Assembly: GCF_003260275.1 (NCBI RefSeq) | Contig: NZ_QJHB01000001.1 | Location: 372,001 to 436,000, forward strand | DNA length: 64,000 bases | Direction of reading: 5' to 3' | DNA from: Homoserinimonas sp. OAct 916 | GTDB taxonomy: Bacteria > Actinomycetota > Actinomycetes > Actinomycetales > Microbacteriaceae | Part shown: positions 33,323-43,060 of the stretch, piece by piece | How positions within the stretch are numbered: position 1 is the stretch's first letter | How the letters are laid out: each line of letters opens with the position of its first letter | The notes under the pieces: model-generated | Seen by the model: the letters and a program-made list of their open reading frames with translations, nothing else | Told to the model about the DNA's origin: nothing | The model's database searches: none | Program-made: the position numbers and the translations under genes

Positions 33323-34738
33323 TCAGACGATCAGACGCATCGGATTCTGAAGCAGCTCGGTCAGCTCACGCAAGAAGGCAGCAGCGGTGGCGCCGTCGAG
33401 CACACGGTGGTCGGCCGTCATCGTGATGCTGAACTTCGGCACGTTGACCAGCTTCTTCCCCTTCTTCACCAGATGGTCGCCAGCCGCACCCACAGCGAGG
33501 ATCCCGGCCTCCGGGGGGTTGATCACCGCGGTGAATTGGTCGATCCCGAACATGCCGAGGTTACTGACTGAGAAGGTGCCGCCGGTGAATTCGTCGAGCT
33601 TCAACTTGCCGGCACGTGCGCGAGTCGCCAGCGAGATGGTTTCGACCGAGATCTCACTCACCGTTTTCTGGTCGGCGTCGTGGATCACCGGTACGATCAG
33701 CCCGTCGTCGAGGGCAACCGCGATCCCCACGCTCACTCGGCCATGACGGATGACGGCGTCGGTGTCGAACGAGGCGTTCACCTCGGGGTGGGCGCGCAGG
33801 GCCAGGGCGGATGCCCTCACGATCAGGTCCGTGACACTGATCTTGATGCCTTCGGGCGCCAACTGCTCGTTGATGTCGGCCCGCACCTTCAGCAACCGTT
33901 TCGCGTTGACCTGGTTGGTGAGGAAGAAATGCGGTACCGCCTGCGACTCGGTCAGCCGCCGGGCGGTGATCTTGCGGATGTTCGACAACATCACACGTTC
34001 GTCCTTGGGTCGCTCAGTGCCTTCTGCCCGACGGCGTGCCTCTCCGTGCGCCATCGGGGCCACCGACCGGGCCTCCGGCTCCCCGGCGCCGGTACCGGGG
34101 GATCCGGTACCGCGGGTGCCGGCGATGGCATCCTCCACGTCGGCACGCACGATGCGCCCACCCGGCCCCGTTCCTGCCACGTTGGCCAGGTCGATGCCGC
34201 CCTCCTTGGCCAGTTTCCGCGCCAGCGGTGAGGTCACGATGCGACCCGACGGTGACGTGGCCGCCGGGTGCTCCTCCGCCGCATCGGATGCGCGGGCTGC
34301 CTCCTCGGGCGCAGTCTGATCGGCACCGGCTGGCTCGGCTGGCTCGCTCTTCACCTCGGTGGGCTCATACGTCGCGCCGCCCGTCTCTTCCCCGCCCGGA
34401 GCGGCTTCCGCGGCTTGGGAAGGTGCCGCCTCCTGCTCAGGACCCGTCGAGTCATCAGCGGCCGCCGGGGCGCCTGCCCCGGGGATCGACTCGTTCATGC
34501 CGCTGCCATCGCCCACCACGGCGACCGCTTGTCCGATCGGCACCGTGGTGCCCTCAGCAACCAGCAGCTGCTCCAGCACACCGCTTTCGAACGATTCCAG
34601 ATCCATCGTTGCCTTGTCGGTCTCGATCTCGGCAAGAATGTCACCTTTTGCGATCGTGTCGCCGGGCTTCTTCAGCCAGCGACTCAAAACGCCTTCCTCC
34701 ATCGTGTCGGAAAGGCGGGGCATCACTATCTCGGTCAC
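33323..34738 (-). CDS. pdhC: 2-oxoacid dehydrogenase E2, dihydrolipoyl acyltransferase
   Basis: A 471-residue acyltransferase. The lipoyl domain comes first, with ETDKATM and lipoyl Lys42; an Ala/Glu-rich linker follows; then a peripheral-subunit-binding domain (SPLARKLAKEGGIDLANVAG) and the catalytic domain, with DHRVLDGATAAAFL containing the active-site HxxxDG. It transfers the acetyl group from lipoate to CoA. The GTG at 34738 has AGGAGAG upstream and gives the normal start before EIVMPRLSDTMEEG. It ends the E1alpha-E1beta-E2 operon. No E3 gene follows, so lipoamide dehydrogenase must be encoded elsewhere. Confidence 0.93.
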   Translation of the reverse strand: MTEIVMPRLSDTMEEGVLSRWLKKPGDTIAKGDILAEIETDKATMDLESFESGVLEQLLVAEGTTVPIGQAVAVVGDGSGMNESIPGAGAPAAADDSTGPEQEAAPSQAAEAAPGGEETGGATYEPTEVKSEPAEPAGADQTAPEEAARASDAAEEHPAATSPSGRIVTSPLARKLAKEGGIDLANVAGTGPGGRIVRADVEDAIAGTRGTGSPGTGAGEPEARSVAPMAHGEARRRAEGTERPKDERVMLSNIRKITARRLTESQAVPHFFLTNQVNAKRLLKVRADINEQLAPEGIKISVTDLIVRASALALRAHPEVNASFDTDAVIRHGRVSVGIAVALDDGLIVPVIHDADQKTVSEISVETISLATRARAGKLKLDEFTGGTFSVSNLGMFGIDQFTAVINPPEAGILAVGAAGDHLVKKGKKLVNVPKFSITMTADHRVLDGATAAAFLRELTELLQNPMRLIV

Positions 34739-34745
34739 GTCTCTC

Positions 34746-35846
34746 CTACTTTCTGAAGCGGGTGTCTTGCAGCAGTTCGCGCACGGCGCGAGCCAGGTCG
34801 TCGGCGTCAGGCATGGCCGCAAGCTCCAACGGTTTGGCGTACGGGAGCGGTACTTCGGCTGCGGCCACTCGGCGCACCGGGGCGTCAAGGTAGTCAAAGG
34901 CGCCTTCGGCGATGGTGGCCGAGAGTTCGGCTCCGATCCCGTACGTGAGCCAGTCGTCTTCAAAGACCACTGCCCGGCCGGTTCGCATCACGGAGGCGCA
35001 AATGGACCGCCGATCGAGCGGTCGCAGGCTGCGCAGGTCGACCACTTCGATCGAGACCCCCTCGGCCTCGAACCGCTCGGCGACCTCCAACGCTGTAAGA
35101 ACACCGCGCGAGTAGGACACGATCGTGACATCCGTTCCCGCACGAACCACTGCTGCCCGCCCGATCTCCGCCGCCTCATCGCCATCGGGTACGGGGCCCT
35201 TGGTGTTGTACAGCGCCAGGTTCTCGAGAAAGATCACCGGGTCATTGTCGCGAATGGCAGCCAGCAAGAGCGCCTTGGCGTCGGCCGGCGACGACGGTGC
35301 GACAACTTTCAGCCCGGGGATGTGCGCGTACCAGACCTCAAGGTTCTGCGAATGCGTGGCCGCCAGTTGCTGGCCGCCTCCGCCGGGAGTGCGCAACACC
35401 AGAGGAACGCTCGACTGGCCGCCGAACATCGAGTGGATCTTGGCTGCGTGGTTCACGATCTGATCGATTGCCTTGAGAGTGAAGTTGATCGTCATGATCT
35501 CGACCACCGGCCGGTAGCCGAGCATGGCTGCACCGATTGCTGCCCCCGTGAAGCCCTCCTCGGCGATCGGGGTGTCTCGCACGCGCTCAGGGCCGAACTC
35601 GGCGAGCAACCCGGCAGTGATCTTGTAGGAGCCTTCGAAGACGCCGATCTCCTCGCCGATGAGAAACACCTTGTCGTCGCGTATCATCTCCTGGCGCAAG
35701 GTGTCGTTGAGCGCCTGCCGGTAGGTCATCACCTGTGCGTTCGGCATCGCCACGTGATCGGCGCGAGTCAATGGACGGCGATAGCCGTGCGCGCCGGGTT
35801 CCGACGCTTCGACGGGTTCAGCCACTGTGCCTGAGCGGGAGGTCAT
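34746..35846 (-). CDS. pdhB: pyruvate dehydrogenase E1 beta subunit
   Basis: A 366-residue transketolase-like subunit. After a 35-residue variable N-terminus, MTYRQALNDTLRQEMIRDDK, FLIGEEIGVFEGSYK and GAAIGAAMLGYRPVVEIM give the ThDP pyrimidine-binding part; the C-terminal transketolase domain has VSYSRGVLTALEVAERFEAE and VVDLRSLRPLD. It works as an alpha2beta2 tetramer with PdhA. The ATG overlaps the pdhA stop by 4 nt (ATGA) and pdhC starts 7 bases after its end. Branched-chain or acetoin dehydrogenase is possible by fold, but the alpha subunit favours pyruvate. Confidence 0.92.
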   Translation of the reverse strand: MTSRSGTVAEPVEASEPGAHGYRRPLTRADHVAMPNAQVMTYRQALNDTLRQEMIRDDKVFLIGEEIGVFEGSYKITAGLLAEFGPERVRDTPIAEEGFTGAAIGAAMLGYRPVVEIMTINFTLKAIDQIVNHAAKIHSMFGGQSSVPLVLRTPGGGGQQLAATHSQNLEVWYAHIPGLKVVAPSSPADAKALLLAAIRDNDPVIFLENLALYNTKGPVPDGDEAAEIGRAAVVRAGTDVTIVSYSRGVLTALEVAERFEAEGVSIEVVDLRSLRPLDRRSICASVMRTGRAVVFEDDWLTYGIGAELSATIAEGAFDYLDAPVRRVAAAEVPLPYAKPLELAAMPDADDLARAVRELLQDTRFRK

Positions 35847-36925
35847 GACACCACCAACCTTTCGCCGGGTAGAGATCTGGGGGCGTTGGCCACATCCGTG
35901 GCATACGCATTGTCAAACAGTTCGTCTGGTGACGGATCGGGGCTGTCCTCGGCGAACTTCACCGCGTCATCCACCACGAGGTCCACCTCCTGATCGATCG
36001 CGGTCGCCGCCTGGGCATCGAGGTGGCCCGCCTCGATCAACCGCTCACGGAACGCGGGAACCGGATCCTGGGCCTTCGCCTCTGCGGTGTCGTCGACGGA
36101 GCGGTAGCGGGCGGGGTCGACCACTGAGTGCCCGCGCAGGCGATAACTCATCGCTTCGATCAGTGCGGGCCGGCGCTCGATCCTGGCCTGCTCGAGTGCG
36201 GCGAGCGCGGCATCGCGCACTTCGATCACATCGTTGCCGTCTACTCGCACACCGGGAATGCGGTAGGCGGAACCGCGCTTGTAGAGTTCTGGTTCGGCCG
36301 AAGCCGCCTCGACCGGTGTGCCCATACCGAGTCGGTTGTTGATGATGACGAAGACGATCGGCAGATTCCAGACGCCGGCCAGGTTGAGGGACTCGTGGAA
36401 CGACCCGATATTGGTGGTTCCGTCACCCATCAGGCACATCACCGCCTCGGTTTCAGCGCCTGCCGGGCCGTCCATGCTGATCGCGAGCGCCGCTCCCACC
36501 GCTGGTGGAATCTGGCCGCCGACGATGCCGTACCCGCCGAGCATTCGCCGTTCGGCGTCGAACATGTGCATCGATCCTCCGCGGCCGCGGGAGACCCCCG
36601 TGGTCTTACCGAACAACTCGGCCATCACCTTGCCCGGTTCCATCCCGCGGGCGAGCGCGTAGCCGTGGTCACGGTAGGTGGTGAAAAGATAGTCACTCGG
36701 CTGCAGGGCATCCATGAGCCCCACCACGGTGGCTTCCTCCCCGAGGTTCAAGTGGCAATAGCCACCGATACGCGCGCGGGCATACATTTCGCTGGCGCGT
36801 AGTTCGAATGCGCGGATCAACGCCATCTCACGGTAGAACCCGATGAGGGTTTCGGCCGACTCTTCGTGGCGGTGGCCGGCGACCTGGTTGACTTCCGCCG
36901 ATGTCACTGGGGCAGAGCTTGGCAT
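35843..36925 (-). CDS. pdhA: pyruvate dehydrogenase E1 alpha subunit
   Basis: A 360-residue ThDP-dependent subunit that decarboxylates pyruvate and acetylates lipoate on E2. The pattern HLNLGEEATVVGLMDAL, TYRDHGYALARG, GRGGSMHMFDAERRMLGGYG and GIVGGQIPPAVGAALA is that of PDH E1alpha. The ThDP motif runs from GDGTTNIGSFHESLNLA to NN. RLRGHSVVDPARYR is the loop phosphorylated in mitochondrial enzymes. The ATG at 36925 has a GAGG site; the GTG at 36937 has none. It heads pdhABC and is divergent from aconitase, linking pyruvate oxidation to the TCA cycle. Confidence 0.92.
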   Translation of the reverse strand: MPSSAPVTSAEVNQVAGHRHEESAETLIGFYREMALIRAFELRASEMYARARIGGYCHLNLGEEATVVGLMDALQPSDYLFTTYRDHGYALARGMEPGKVMAELFGKTTGVSRGRGGSMHMFDAERRMLGGYGIVGGQIPPAVGAALAISMDGPAGAETEAVMCLMGDGTTNIGSFHESLNLAGVWNLPIVFVIINNRLGMGTPVEAASAEPELYKRGSAYRIPGVRVDGNDVIEVRDAALAALEQARIERRPALIEAMSYRLRGHSVVDPARYRSVDDTAEAKAQDPVPAFRERLIEAGHLDAQAATAIDQEVDLVVDDAVKFAEDSPDPSPDELFDNAYATDVANAPRSLPGERLVVS

Positions 36926-37087
36926 TGTGGGCCTCACTTTCTACACGCGATGTCCTTCTCAGCCTAGACCTGTTCACTTCCCCGAAACGGGGTCCGTTGA
37001 CAGCCGGGGCCAACCGGACGAGAGTGGGCAGAGGGCTCTACAATGCATGCGGCGCCGAGGCCACGGGCCCACCAGCGGAGGTTTGTC
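36926..37087. promoter_or_regulatory. divergent pdhABC / aconitase promoter region
   Basis: TACAAT at 37039-37044 is a strong -10 for the aconitase gene, 43 bases before its ATG. A TTGACA at 36997-37002 is too far upstream to pair with it. CCCCG-AAA-CGGGG at 36980-36992 is a small inverted repeat in the middle. Confidence 0.45.
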
Positions 37088-39886
37088 ATGTCAAATAGCT
37101 TTTCTGCACGCAACACGCTCACCGTCGGTGATGCGACCTACGAGATCTTCCGGCTCGACGCCGTTCCGAACTCTGCGCGCCTGCCGTACAGCCTGAAGGT
37201 GCTTCTGGAGAACCTCCTTCGAAACGAGGATGGCCACCTGGTCACAGCCGAGCAGGTCACGGCCCTGGCTTCGTGGGATCCGAAGGCAGCCAGTGGTTCG
37301 GAGATCCAGTACACGCCGGCCCGTGTACTGCTGCAGGACTTCACCGGGGTTCCGTGTGTGGTCGACCTGGTTGCCATGCGCGACGCAATGGCATCCTTTG
37401 ACGGCGACCCGCAGAAGATCAACCCGCTGATCCCGTCCGAGCTCGTGATCGATCATTCGGTCATCGCCGACGCGTTCGGGTTCGATGGGGCATTCCAGAT
37501 CAATGCGGAGCTGGAGTTCTCCCGGAACAAGGAGCGGTACCAACTGCTGCGTTGGGCGCAGCAGGCCTTCGATGACTTCCTCGTTGTACCGCCCGACACC
37601 GGGATCTGCCACCAGGTGAACCTCGAATACCTCTCGCGGGTGGTCTTCACCCGGCCGAATGCGGGGTCAGACGGCCTCACCCAGGCCTACCCGGACACCC
37701 TGGTGGGCACCGACTCGCACACACCGATGGTCAACGGCCTGGGCGTTCTTGGTTGGGGCGTAGGTGGTATCGAAGCGGAAGCGGCCATGTTGGGGCAACC
37801 GATGAGCATGTTGATCCCGCCCGTGCTGGGGTTCAAGTTGAACGGGGCGCTGCGTGAGGGCGTGACTGCGACGGACCTGGTGCTCACGGTGGCCCAACTG
37901 TTGCGCAAAGTCGGCGTTGTCGGCAAGTTCGTCGAATTCTTCGGCCCCGGCGTCGCCAATATTCCGCTGGCGAACCGGGCGACGCTCGGCAACATGAGCC
38001 CCGAGTACGGCGCCACCTGTGCGATCTTCCCGATCGACGATGAAACCCTGACCTACCTGCGCCTGACCGGTCGCCCGGACAGCCAGGTGGCGTTGGTCGA
38101 GGCCTATGCCAAGGAGCAGGGCCTCTGGCACGACCCGGAGCACGAAGCCGAGTACTCGCAGGTGATCGAGTTCGACCTCGCCAGCGTGGAACCCTCCATC
38201 GCCGGCCCGAAGCGTCCGCAGGATCGCATTCCGCTCTCGAACGCCCGTCAAGTGGTCGGCGCGATCCTGCACGAGGGGTCGAAGGCTCCGGAAGAGCTCA
38301 CCGGGCTTGACGAGGCCTCCTCCGAATCGTTCCCCGCCAGTGACCCCATCGCCTACGGCAAGGTCGGGCCGAGCCAACAGCCGATCGATCGCAGCGGCGA
38401 TGGCACGGAGCACGAGTGGCTCTCCGACCCCGCGACGGTCAGTATGCGGGGCGCCGAGCCGTACACCGTCGACAACGGCCACGTGGTCATTGCAGCAATC
38501 ACCAGCTGCACCAACACCTCCAACCCGTCGGTGATGATCGGTGCTGGCCTGCTCGCGAAGAAAGCTGTGGAGCGCGGGCTCACTCCCAAGCCCTGGGTGA
38601 AGACATCGCTGGCTCCCGGGTCCCGGGTCGTCACCGACTATTTCGAGAAGGCCGGACTGACTCCCTACCTCGACCAGCTCGGATTCAACCTGGTCGGATA
38701 CGGTTGCACGACCTGCATCGGCAACTCCGGCCCGCTCATTCCGGAAGTGAGCCAGGCGGTCAGCCACAACAACCTTTCGGTCAGCAGCGTGCTGAGCGGA
38801 AACCGCAACTTCGAAGGCCGCATCCACGCGGAAACGCAGATGAACTTCCTCGCGTCGCCGCCGTTGGTCGTGGCATACGCCCTCGCCGGAACGATGAACA
38901 TCGACCTGCTCACCGACTCTCTCGGTACCGGCAAAGATGGCGAGCCGGTCTATCTCAAAGACATCTGGCCCACGAGCCAGGAGATCGAGAAGGTCGTGGG
39001 TGAGTCGGTCGAATCGGCGATGTTCACCGCGGGCTACGCCAACGTCTTCGACGGGGACGACAACTGGAAGGGCTTGGAGATCCCCAAGGCCCACATGTTC
39101 GCCTGGTCAGACACCTCCACGTATGTACGGCGCCCACCTTACTTCGACGGGATGCCACGTGAACCGAAGCCGCTCGAGGACATTTCCGGTGCCCGTGTGC
39201 TGGCCCTGCTCGGCGACTCGGTGACCACCGACCACATCTCGCCCGCCGGCCAGATCAAGCGCGATTCCCCCGCGGGCCGTTATCTCGTCGACAACGGCGT
39301 CGAGCCGGACGACTTCAACTCGTACGGCTCGAGGCGCGGAAACCACGAGGTGATGATCAGGGGAACCTTCGCGAACATCCGCCTGCGCAATCAACTGGTT
39401 CCCGGGGTCGAGGGCGGCTTCACCCGCCACCTGCCCGACGGCGAGCAACTGAGCATCTTCGACGCCTCCACCAAGTACCAGTCGGATGGCACACCACTTC
39501 TGGTCATCGCGGGCGCCGAATATGGGTCCGGATCCTCCAGGGACTGGGCGGCCAAGGGAACCCTGCTGCTCGGGGTGAAGGCAGTGCTCGCCACCTCCTT
39601 CGAGCGCATCCACCGCTCCAACCTGATCGGCATGGGCGTGTTGCCCCTTCAGTTCCAGACTGGCGACACCGCGGAAAGCCTCGGCCTGACCGGCGAGGAG
39701 ACCTATTCGATCACCGGGCTCGCCGGCATGGATGTGCCCCGATCGGTTGCGGTCGAGGTGACCGACGACTCCGGCGAGAAGAGAGAATTCACCGCCACTG
39801 TGCGCATCGACACTCCGGCGGAGGCTGCCTACTTCCAGCACGGAGGAATTCTGCAGTACGTGCTGCGCCAGTTGTTGGCCAGCTGA
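37088..39886 (+). CDS. acnA: aconitate hydratase
   Basis: A 932-residue aconitase of the AcnA/IRP type, which converts citrate to isocitrate in the TCA cycle. The three cluster cysteines are at about 474 ([11 protein letters not shown]), 540 and 543 ([12 protein letters not shown]). Other family parts are [33 protein letters not shown] and the swivelling domain with [17 protein letters not shown] charged insertion near residues 400-460 is typical of actinobacterial forms. GGAGG lies 6 nt before the ATG at 37088. An acnR repressor does not follow; a ferredoxin reductase paralogue does. Confidence 0.96.
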   Translation: MSNSFSARNTLTVGDATYEIFRLDAVPNSARLPYSLKVLLENLLRNEDGHLVTAEQVTALASWDPKAASGSEIQYTPARVLLQDFTGVPCVVDLVAMRDAMASFDGDPQKINPLIPSELVIDHSVIADAFGFDGAFQINAELEFSRNKERYQLLRWAQQAFDDFLVVPPDTGICHQVNLEYLSRVVFTRPNAGSDGLTQAYPDTLVGTDSHTPMVNGLGVLGWGVGGIEAEAAMLGQPMSMLIPPVLGFKLNGALREGVTATDLVLTVAQLLRKVGVVGKFVEFFGPGVANIPLANRATLGNMSPEYGATCAIFPIDDETLTYLRLTGRPDSQVALVEAYAKEQGLWHDPEHEAEYSQVIEFDLASVEPSIAGPKRPQDRIPLSNARQVVGAILHEGSKAPEELTGLDEASSESFPASDPIAYGKVGPSQQPIDRSGDGTEHEWLSDPATVSMRGAEPYTVDNGHVVIAAITSCTNTSNPSVMIGAGLLAKKAVERGLTPKPWVKTSLAPGSRVVTDYFEKAGLTPYLDQLGFNLVGYGCTTCIGNSGPLIPEVSQAVSHNNLSVSSVLSGNRNFEGRIHAETQMNFLASPPLVVAYALAGTMNIDLLTDSLGTGKDGEPVYLKDIWPTSQEIEKVVGESVESAMFTAGYANVFDGDDNWKGLEIPKAHMFAWSDTSTYVRRPPYFDGMPREPKPLEDISGARVLALLGDSVTTDHISPAGQIKRDSPAGRYLVDNGVEPDDFNSYGSRRGNHEVMIRGTFANIRLRNQLVPGVEGGFTRHLPDGEQLSIFDASTKYQSDGTPLLVIAGAEYGSGSSRDWAAKGTLLLGVKAVLATSFERIHRSNLIGMGVLPLQFQTGDTAESLGLTGEETYSITGLAGMDVPRSVAVEVTDDSGEKREFTATVRIDTPAEAAYFQHGGILQYVLRQLLAS

Positions 39887-39912
39887 CTAAAAAAAATGAA
39901 CACAGGTGTGCA

Positions 39913-41184
39913 ATGTCGAATGAACAATCAATCGTCATAGTCGGAGCCAGCCTCGCCGGCGCGAAAGCTGCCCAGGCGCTGAGAGAGAACGGCTTCACCG
40001 GATCGCTCACGCTGATCGGAGACGAGCCTGACCGCCCGTACGAGCGCCCGCCGCTGTCGAAGGACTACTTGCAGGGATCAACCGAACGGGAGAAGATCTT
40101 CGTGCACCCGGAGGGCTGGTACGCCGAGCACGACGTCGACCTCAGGCTCGGCGCCCGGGTGACCGCGATCGACCGTGACGCCCACACCGTCACCCTGGCG
40201 GGCGGTGACCAACTGCACTGGGACAAGCTGCTGCTCACGACCGGTTCGACGCCGCGTACCCTGCCGACCCCGGGGATCGACGAGGAGCGTGTGTTCTATC
40301 TGCGCCGCGTGGCCGACAGCGACCGTCTGAAGGCGATGATCGGCTCCTCCAAACGCATCATCGTCGTCGGTGCCGGCTGGATCGGTCTGGAGGTGACCGC
40401 CGCAGCACGCATCGCCGGAGTGGAGGTCACCGTGCTCGAGATGCTCGACCTGCCGCTGTTGCGGGTTCTTGGCCCCGAGGTGGCCCAAGTCTTCGCCGAC
40501 CTTCACGACGAACACAATGTGGACCTTCGCTTCGGCGTGAAGATCACCGGCATCATCGCCGGAGTCGATTCACCGGTGACTGTCACCCTGGAGGACGGGC
40601 GGACGGTCGACGGCGACGCAATCGTTCTCGGGGTGGGCATCGCGCCGAATGTGGAACTTGCCGAGCAGGCCGGGCTGGCCACGAAAAACGGCATCACTGT
40701 CGACGAGCACCTCGCCACCTCTGACCCCGACATCTTCGCAGCCGGCGACGTGGCGAACGCGTTCAACCCGGCCCTCGGCAAGAGTATCCGGGTAGAGCAC
40801 TGGTACAACGCCGTGCACCAGCCAGAGGTGGTTGCGAAGTCGATGCTCGGGATCGAGGCGACGTACGACCAGATCCCCTATTTCTACACCGACCAGTACG
40901 ACCTCGGCATGGAATACGTTGGCTACGCCGAACCTGGCGAGAGCGACCAGGTGGTGTTCCGTGGGGATAAGACGAAACGTGAATTCGTCGTTTTCTGGCT
41001 CAAGGACCGCCGTGTCCTCGCCGGGATGAATGTGAACATCTGGGATGTGAACGACCAGATCAAAGACCTGGTCGCTTCCGGCAAGCAGGTCGACATCGCG
41101 CGACTTTCCGACCCGTCGATCCCGTTGGACGCCGTACTGTCCGGCCCGGATGCCTCCTCCGAAGTAGCTGGGAAGGATAAGTGA
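39913..41184 (+). CDS. ferredoxin reductase-type FAD oxidoreductase
   Basis: A 423-residue flavoprotein paralogous to the one at 27718. It has IVIVGASLAGAKAAQALREN (FAD), PYERPPLSKDYLQG, IIVVGAGWIGLEVTAAARIAG (NAD(P)H) and IFAAGDVANAFNP, then the reductase C-terminal domain. Electron transfer from NAD(P)H to a ferredoxin is the usual role. It begins 26 bases after the aconitase stop with AGGTG upstream and overlaps mobA by 4 nt. Coupling to the molybdenum-cofactor gene mobA is unusual and could mean it serves a molybdoenzyme or the cofactor pathway, but that is inference. Confidence 0.87.
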   Translation: MSNEQSIVIVGASLAGAKAAQALRENGFTGSLTLIGDEPDRPYERPPLSKDYLQGSTEREKIFVHPEGWYAEHDVDLRLGARVTAIDRDAHTVTLAGGDQLHWDKLLLTTGSTPRTLPTPGIDEERVFYLRRVADSDRLKAMIGSSKRIIVVGAGWIGLEVTAAARIAGVEVTVLEMLDLPLLRVLGPEVAQVFADLHDEHNVDLRFGVKITGIIAGVDSPVTVTLEDGRTVDGDAIVLGVGIAPNVELAEQAGLATKNGITVDEHLATSDPDIFAAGDVANAFNPALGKSIRVEHWYNAVHQPEVVAKSMLGIEATYDQIPYFYTDQYDLGMEYVGYAEPGESDQVVFRGDKTKREFVVFWLKDRRVLAGMNVNIWDVNDQIKDLVASGKQVDIARLSDPSIPLDAVLSGPDASSEVAGKDK

Positions 41185-41876
41185 CGACGCGGCATCGTCC
41201 TATTGTTCAACCGCTCCGAGGCAGCACGAAGCCGGAGGCACTGGTTCTGGATGCCATCGTTCTGGCCGGAGGAAGGTCGAGTCGTCTCGGAGGCACCCCG
41301 AAGTCGAGCCTGCGCCTCGGTGGCCGAAGCCTGCTGGCCAGAACGTTGGCCGCCGTGGCGGACGCACGCATGACCGTGGTCGTCGGTGATGTCGCGAGCG
41401 AAGGCGGCACGGTGTTGCGCGCACGGGAGGACCCACCGTTCGGAGGGCCAGCGGCAGGGATTGGGGCCGGCCTCACTGCCTTGGCACGGGCCACCGATGA
41501 GGCGAGTGACTACATCGTGGTTCTGGCGTGCGACATGCCAGCCGTGGCTGAGTCTCTGAGCTGCCTCAGGCAGGCTCTCTCCGGCAGCCACGGGACGACG
41601 CCGGTCAGCGCCGACGCGCCGGACGGGTTCATTGCTGTGGCCGTTGACGGCAGGCTTCAACCCCTTGTCGCGATCTATGCCACCGGTGCGCTGGCGACCG
41701 TGGTGGCAGAGGCGAACCGGCGTGCTGGGCTCACCGGCGCCTCAGTGTTCGGCCTGATCTCCGGGCTCGATCTGCGGCAGGTCACCGTTCCGGCGGGCTC
41801 GACCGACGATGTCGATACCTGGCAGGATGCCGCACGATTCGGAATCGAGCAGGCGGGGATCAGCCCGCTGTCGTAG
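41181..41876 (+). CDS. mobA: molybdenum cofactor guanylyltransferase-like protein
   Basis: A 231-residue nucleotidyltransferase. After a 24-residue leader, AIVLAGGRSSRLGGTPKSSL is the GTP-binding signature; PFGGPAAGIGAGL and VLACDMPAV hold further MobA motifs, the aspartate binding Mg. MobA joins GMP to molybdopterin to give the bis-MGD cofactor used by DMSO-reductase-family enzymes such as nitrate reductase and formate dehydrogenase. The GTG start overlaps the preceding reductase stop by 4 nt. It is convergent with fdhD, whose product also serves bis-MGD enzymes. Confidence 0.88.
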   Translation: MTTRHRPIVQPLRGSTKPEALVLDAIVLAGGRSSRLGGTPKSSLRLGGRSLLARTLAAVADARMTVVVGDVASEGGTVLRAREDPPFGGPAAGIGAGLTALARATDEASDYIVVLACDMPAVAESLSCLRQALSGSHGTTPVSADAPDGFIAVAVDGRLQPLVAIYATGALATVVAEANRRAGLTGASVFGLISGLDLRQVTVPAGSTDDVDTWQDAARFGIEQAGISPLS

Positions 41877-41883
41877 GTATCAA

Positions 41884-41899
41884 GCACGTCATGACGTGC
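41884..41899. terminator. perfect 16-bp palindrome between convergent mobA and fdhD
   Basis: GCACGTCATGACGTGC occupies most of the 24 bases between two convergent stops. It could form a short bidirectional hairpin, though without a loop or T-run; a protein-binding site is also possible. Confidence 0.35.
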
Positions 41900-41900
41900 G

Positions 41901-42746
41901 TCAGTCCTGAGTGGGCAATGAGACCACACGATCAGCACCCGCGTAGACGACCATCGACTCCCCGCGGAGGAATCCGACCAGAGTCATCCCGACCTCGGTG
42001 GCCAGCTCGGCGGCCAATGACGACGGTGCCGACACCGCCGCCAGCACCGGAATACCCGCCATCATCGCCTTCTGGGTCAGTTCGAAACTTGCCCTGCCCG
42101 AGACCATCAGAACCACTCCAGTCAACGGAAGCCTGCCCTCGGTCACCGCCCAACCGATCACCTTGTCCACCGCGTTGTGCCGACCGACGTCTTCGCGCAT
42201 CACCAACAGTTCGCCGCTTTCACCGTCGAACAGGCCGGCGGCGTGCAACCCCCCGGTCTTCTCGAACACCTCTTGCGAATCCCGCAGGAGGGTCGGAAAC
42301 GTCGTCAACAACTGGGAGTCCACTCGCAGAGGGTCCTCGCGCACGTCGTACGCCGACTGGGTGCGCACCAGATCGATGCTCGCCTTGCCGCACACCCCGC
42401 AGGAACTGGTGGTGTAGAAGGACCGCTGCAGGCTCGGGTCAGGTGGTTTGACGCCGACAGCGAGCGTCACATCCAACACGTTGTAGGTGTTCAGCCCCTC
42501 AGCCGTCGCTCCGGCGCAGTATCGGGCAGACGCGAATTCGTCGCCTCGCGAGATCACTCCCTCCGACACGAGAAACCCAGCAGCCAACTCGAAATCGTGC
42601 CCGGGGGTGCGCATCGTGACCGCCAGGGGGGTGCCGCCGACCCTGATCTCGAGGGGTTCCTCCACCGCCAACACATCTTCCCGAAAGCTGGGTTCGCCCC
42701 CGACCAGCAGTCTGGTCACCTTGCGTCTCGCCATGAGCCTCGCCAT
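41901..42746 (-). CDS. fdhD: formate dehydrogenase accessory sulfurtransferase FdhD
   Basis: A 281-residue protein needed to insert sulfur on the bis-MGD cofactor of formate dehydrogenases. The key CxxC lies in [16 protein letters not shown] (about residue 116-119). [42 protein letters not shown] and [20 protein letters not shown] are all family segments. The ATG at 42746 gives [13 protein letters not shown], like other actinobacterial FdhD N-termini; 42734 is an alternative. The likely client is the FdhF/YdeP-type oxidoreductase at 45297. Confidence 0.95.
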   Translation of the reverse strand: MARLMARRKVTRLLVGGEPSFREDVLAVEEPLEIRVGGTPLAVTMRTPGHDFELAAGFLVSEGVISRGDEFASARYCAGATAEGLNTYNVLDVTLAVGVKPPDPSLQRSFYTTSSCGVCGKASIDLVRTQSAYDVREDPLRVDSQLLTTFPTLLRDSQEVFEKTGGLHAAGLFDGESGELLVMREDVGRHNAVDKVIGWAVTEGRLPLTGVVLMVSGRASFELTQKAMMAGIPVLAAVSAPSSLAAELATEVGMTLVGFLRGESMVVYAGADRVVSLPTQD

Positions 42747-43060
42747 GAGTCCGTCCTACCACTTCCGCTGGTACGCGCCAAGGAGATCCACCCGAGCCGA
42801 ACGGCCCCGTCTCACGTGAGCTGACGCTTTGATACCTGAACATCGATGCCTGAACATCTCAGATCGCCTCGCCGTGAATGAGACGGATGTCAGCTGTTTG
42901 CTTCATTTTAGATCAGGCTCGTTGATGATTCGCGGTGCACGGTCAGAAGCGCAACGGTCAGAAGGCTCACCATGGGCCAATGCCCGGTCCCCGCCCCGCC
43001 AACGGGCGCGTAGAGTTGACTCACGCAGAAGCTGTCCGGCAGCGGGCACCAGGAGGCTCT
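42747..43060. other. divergent spacer fdhD / moeB
   Basis: These 314 bases hold no credible gene. CCTGAACATC occurs twice, at 42835 and 42849, 14 bp apart, which might be a regulator site. AGGAGG before 43061 is the moeB ribosome site. I did not find a molybdenum-cofactor riboswitch pattern. Confidence 0.4.

Noticed and set aside
42747-43060. Molybdenum-cofactor riboswitch before moeB or fdhD
   Set aside because: I could not find the conserved stems by eye; a covariance-model search would settle it.
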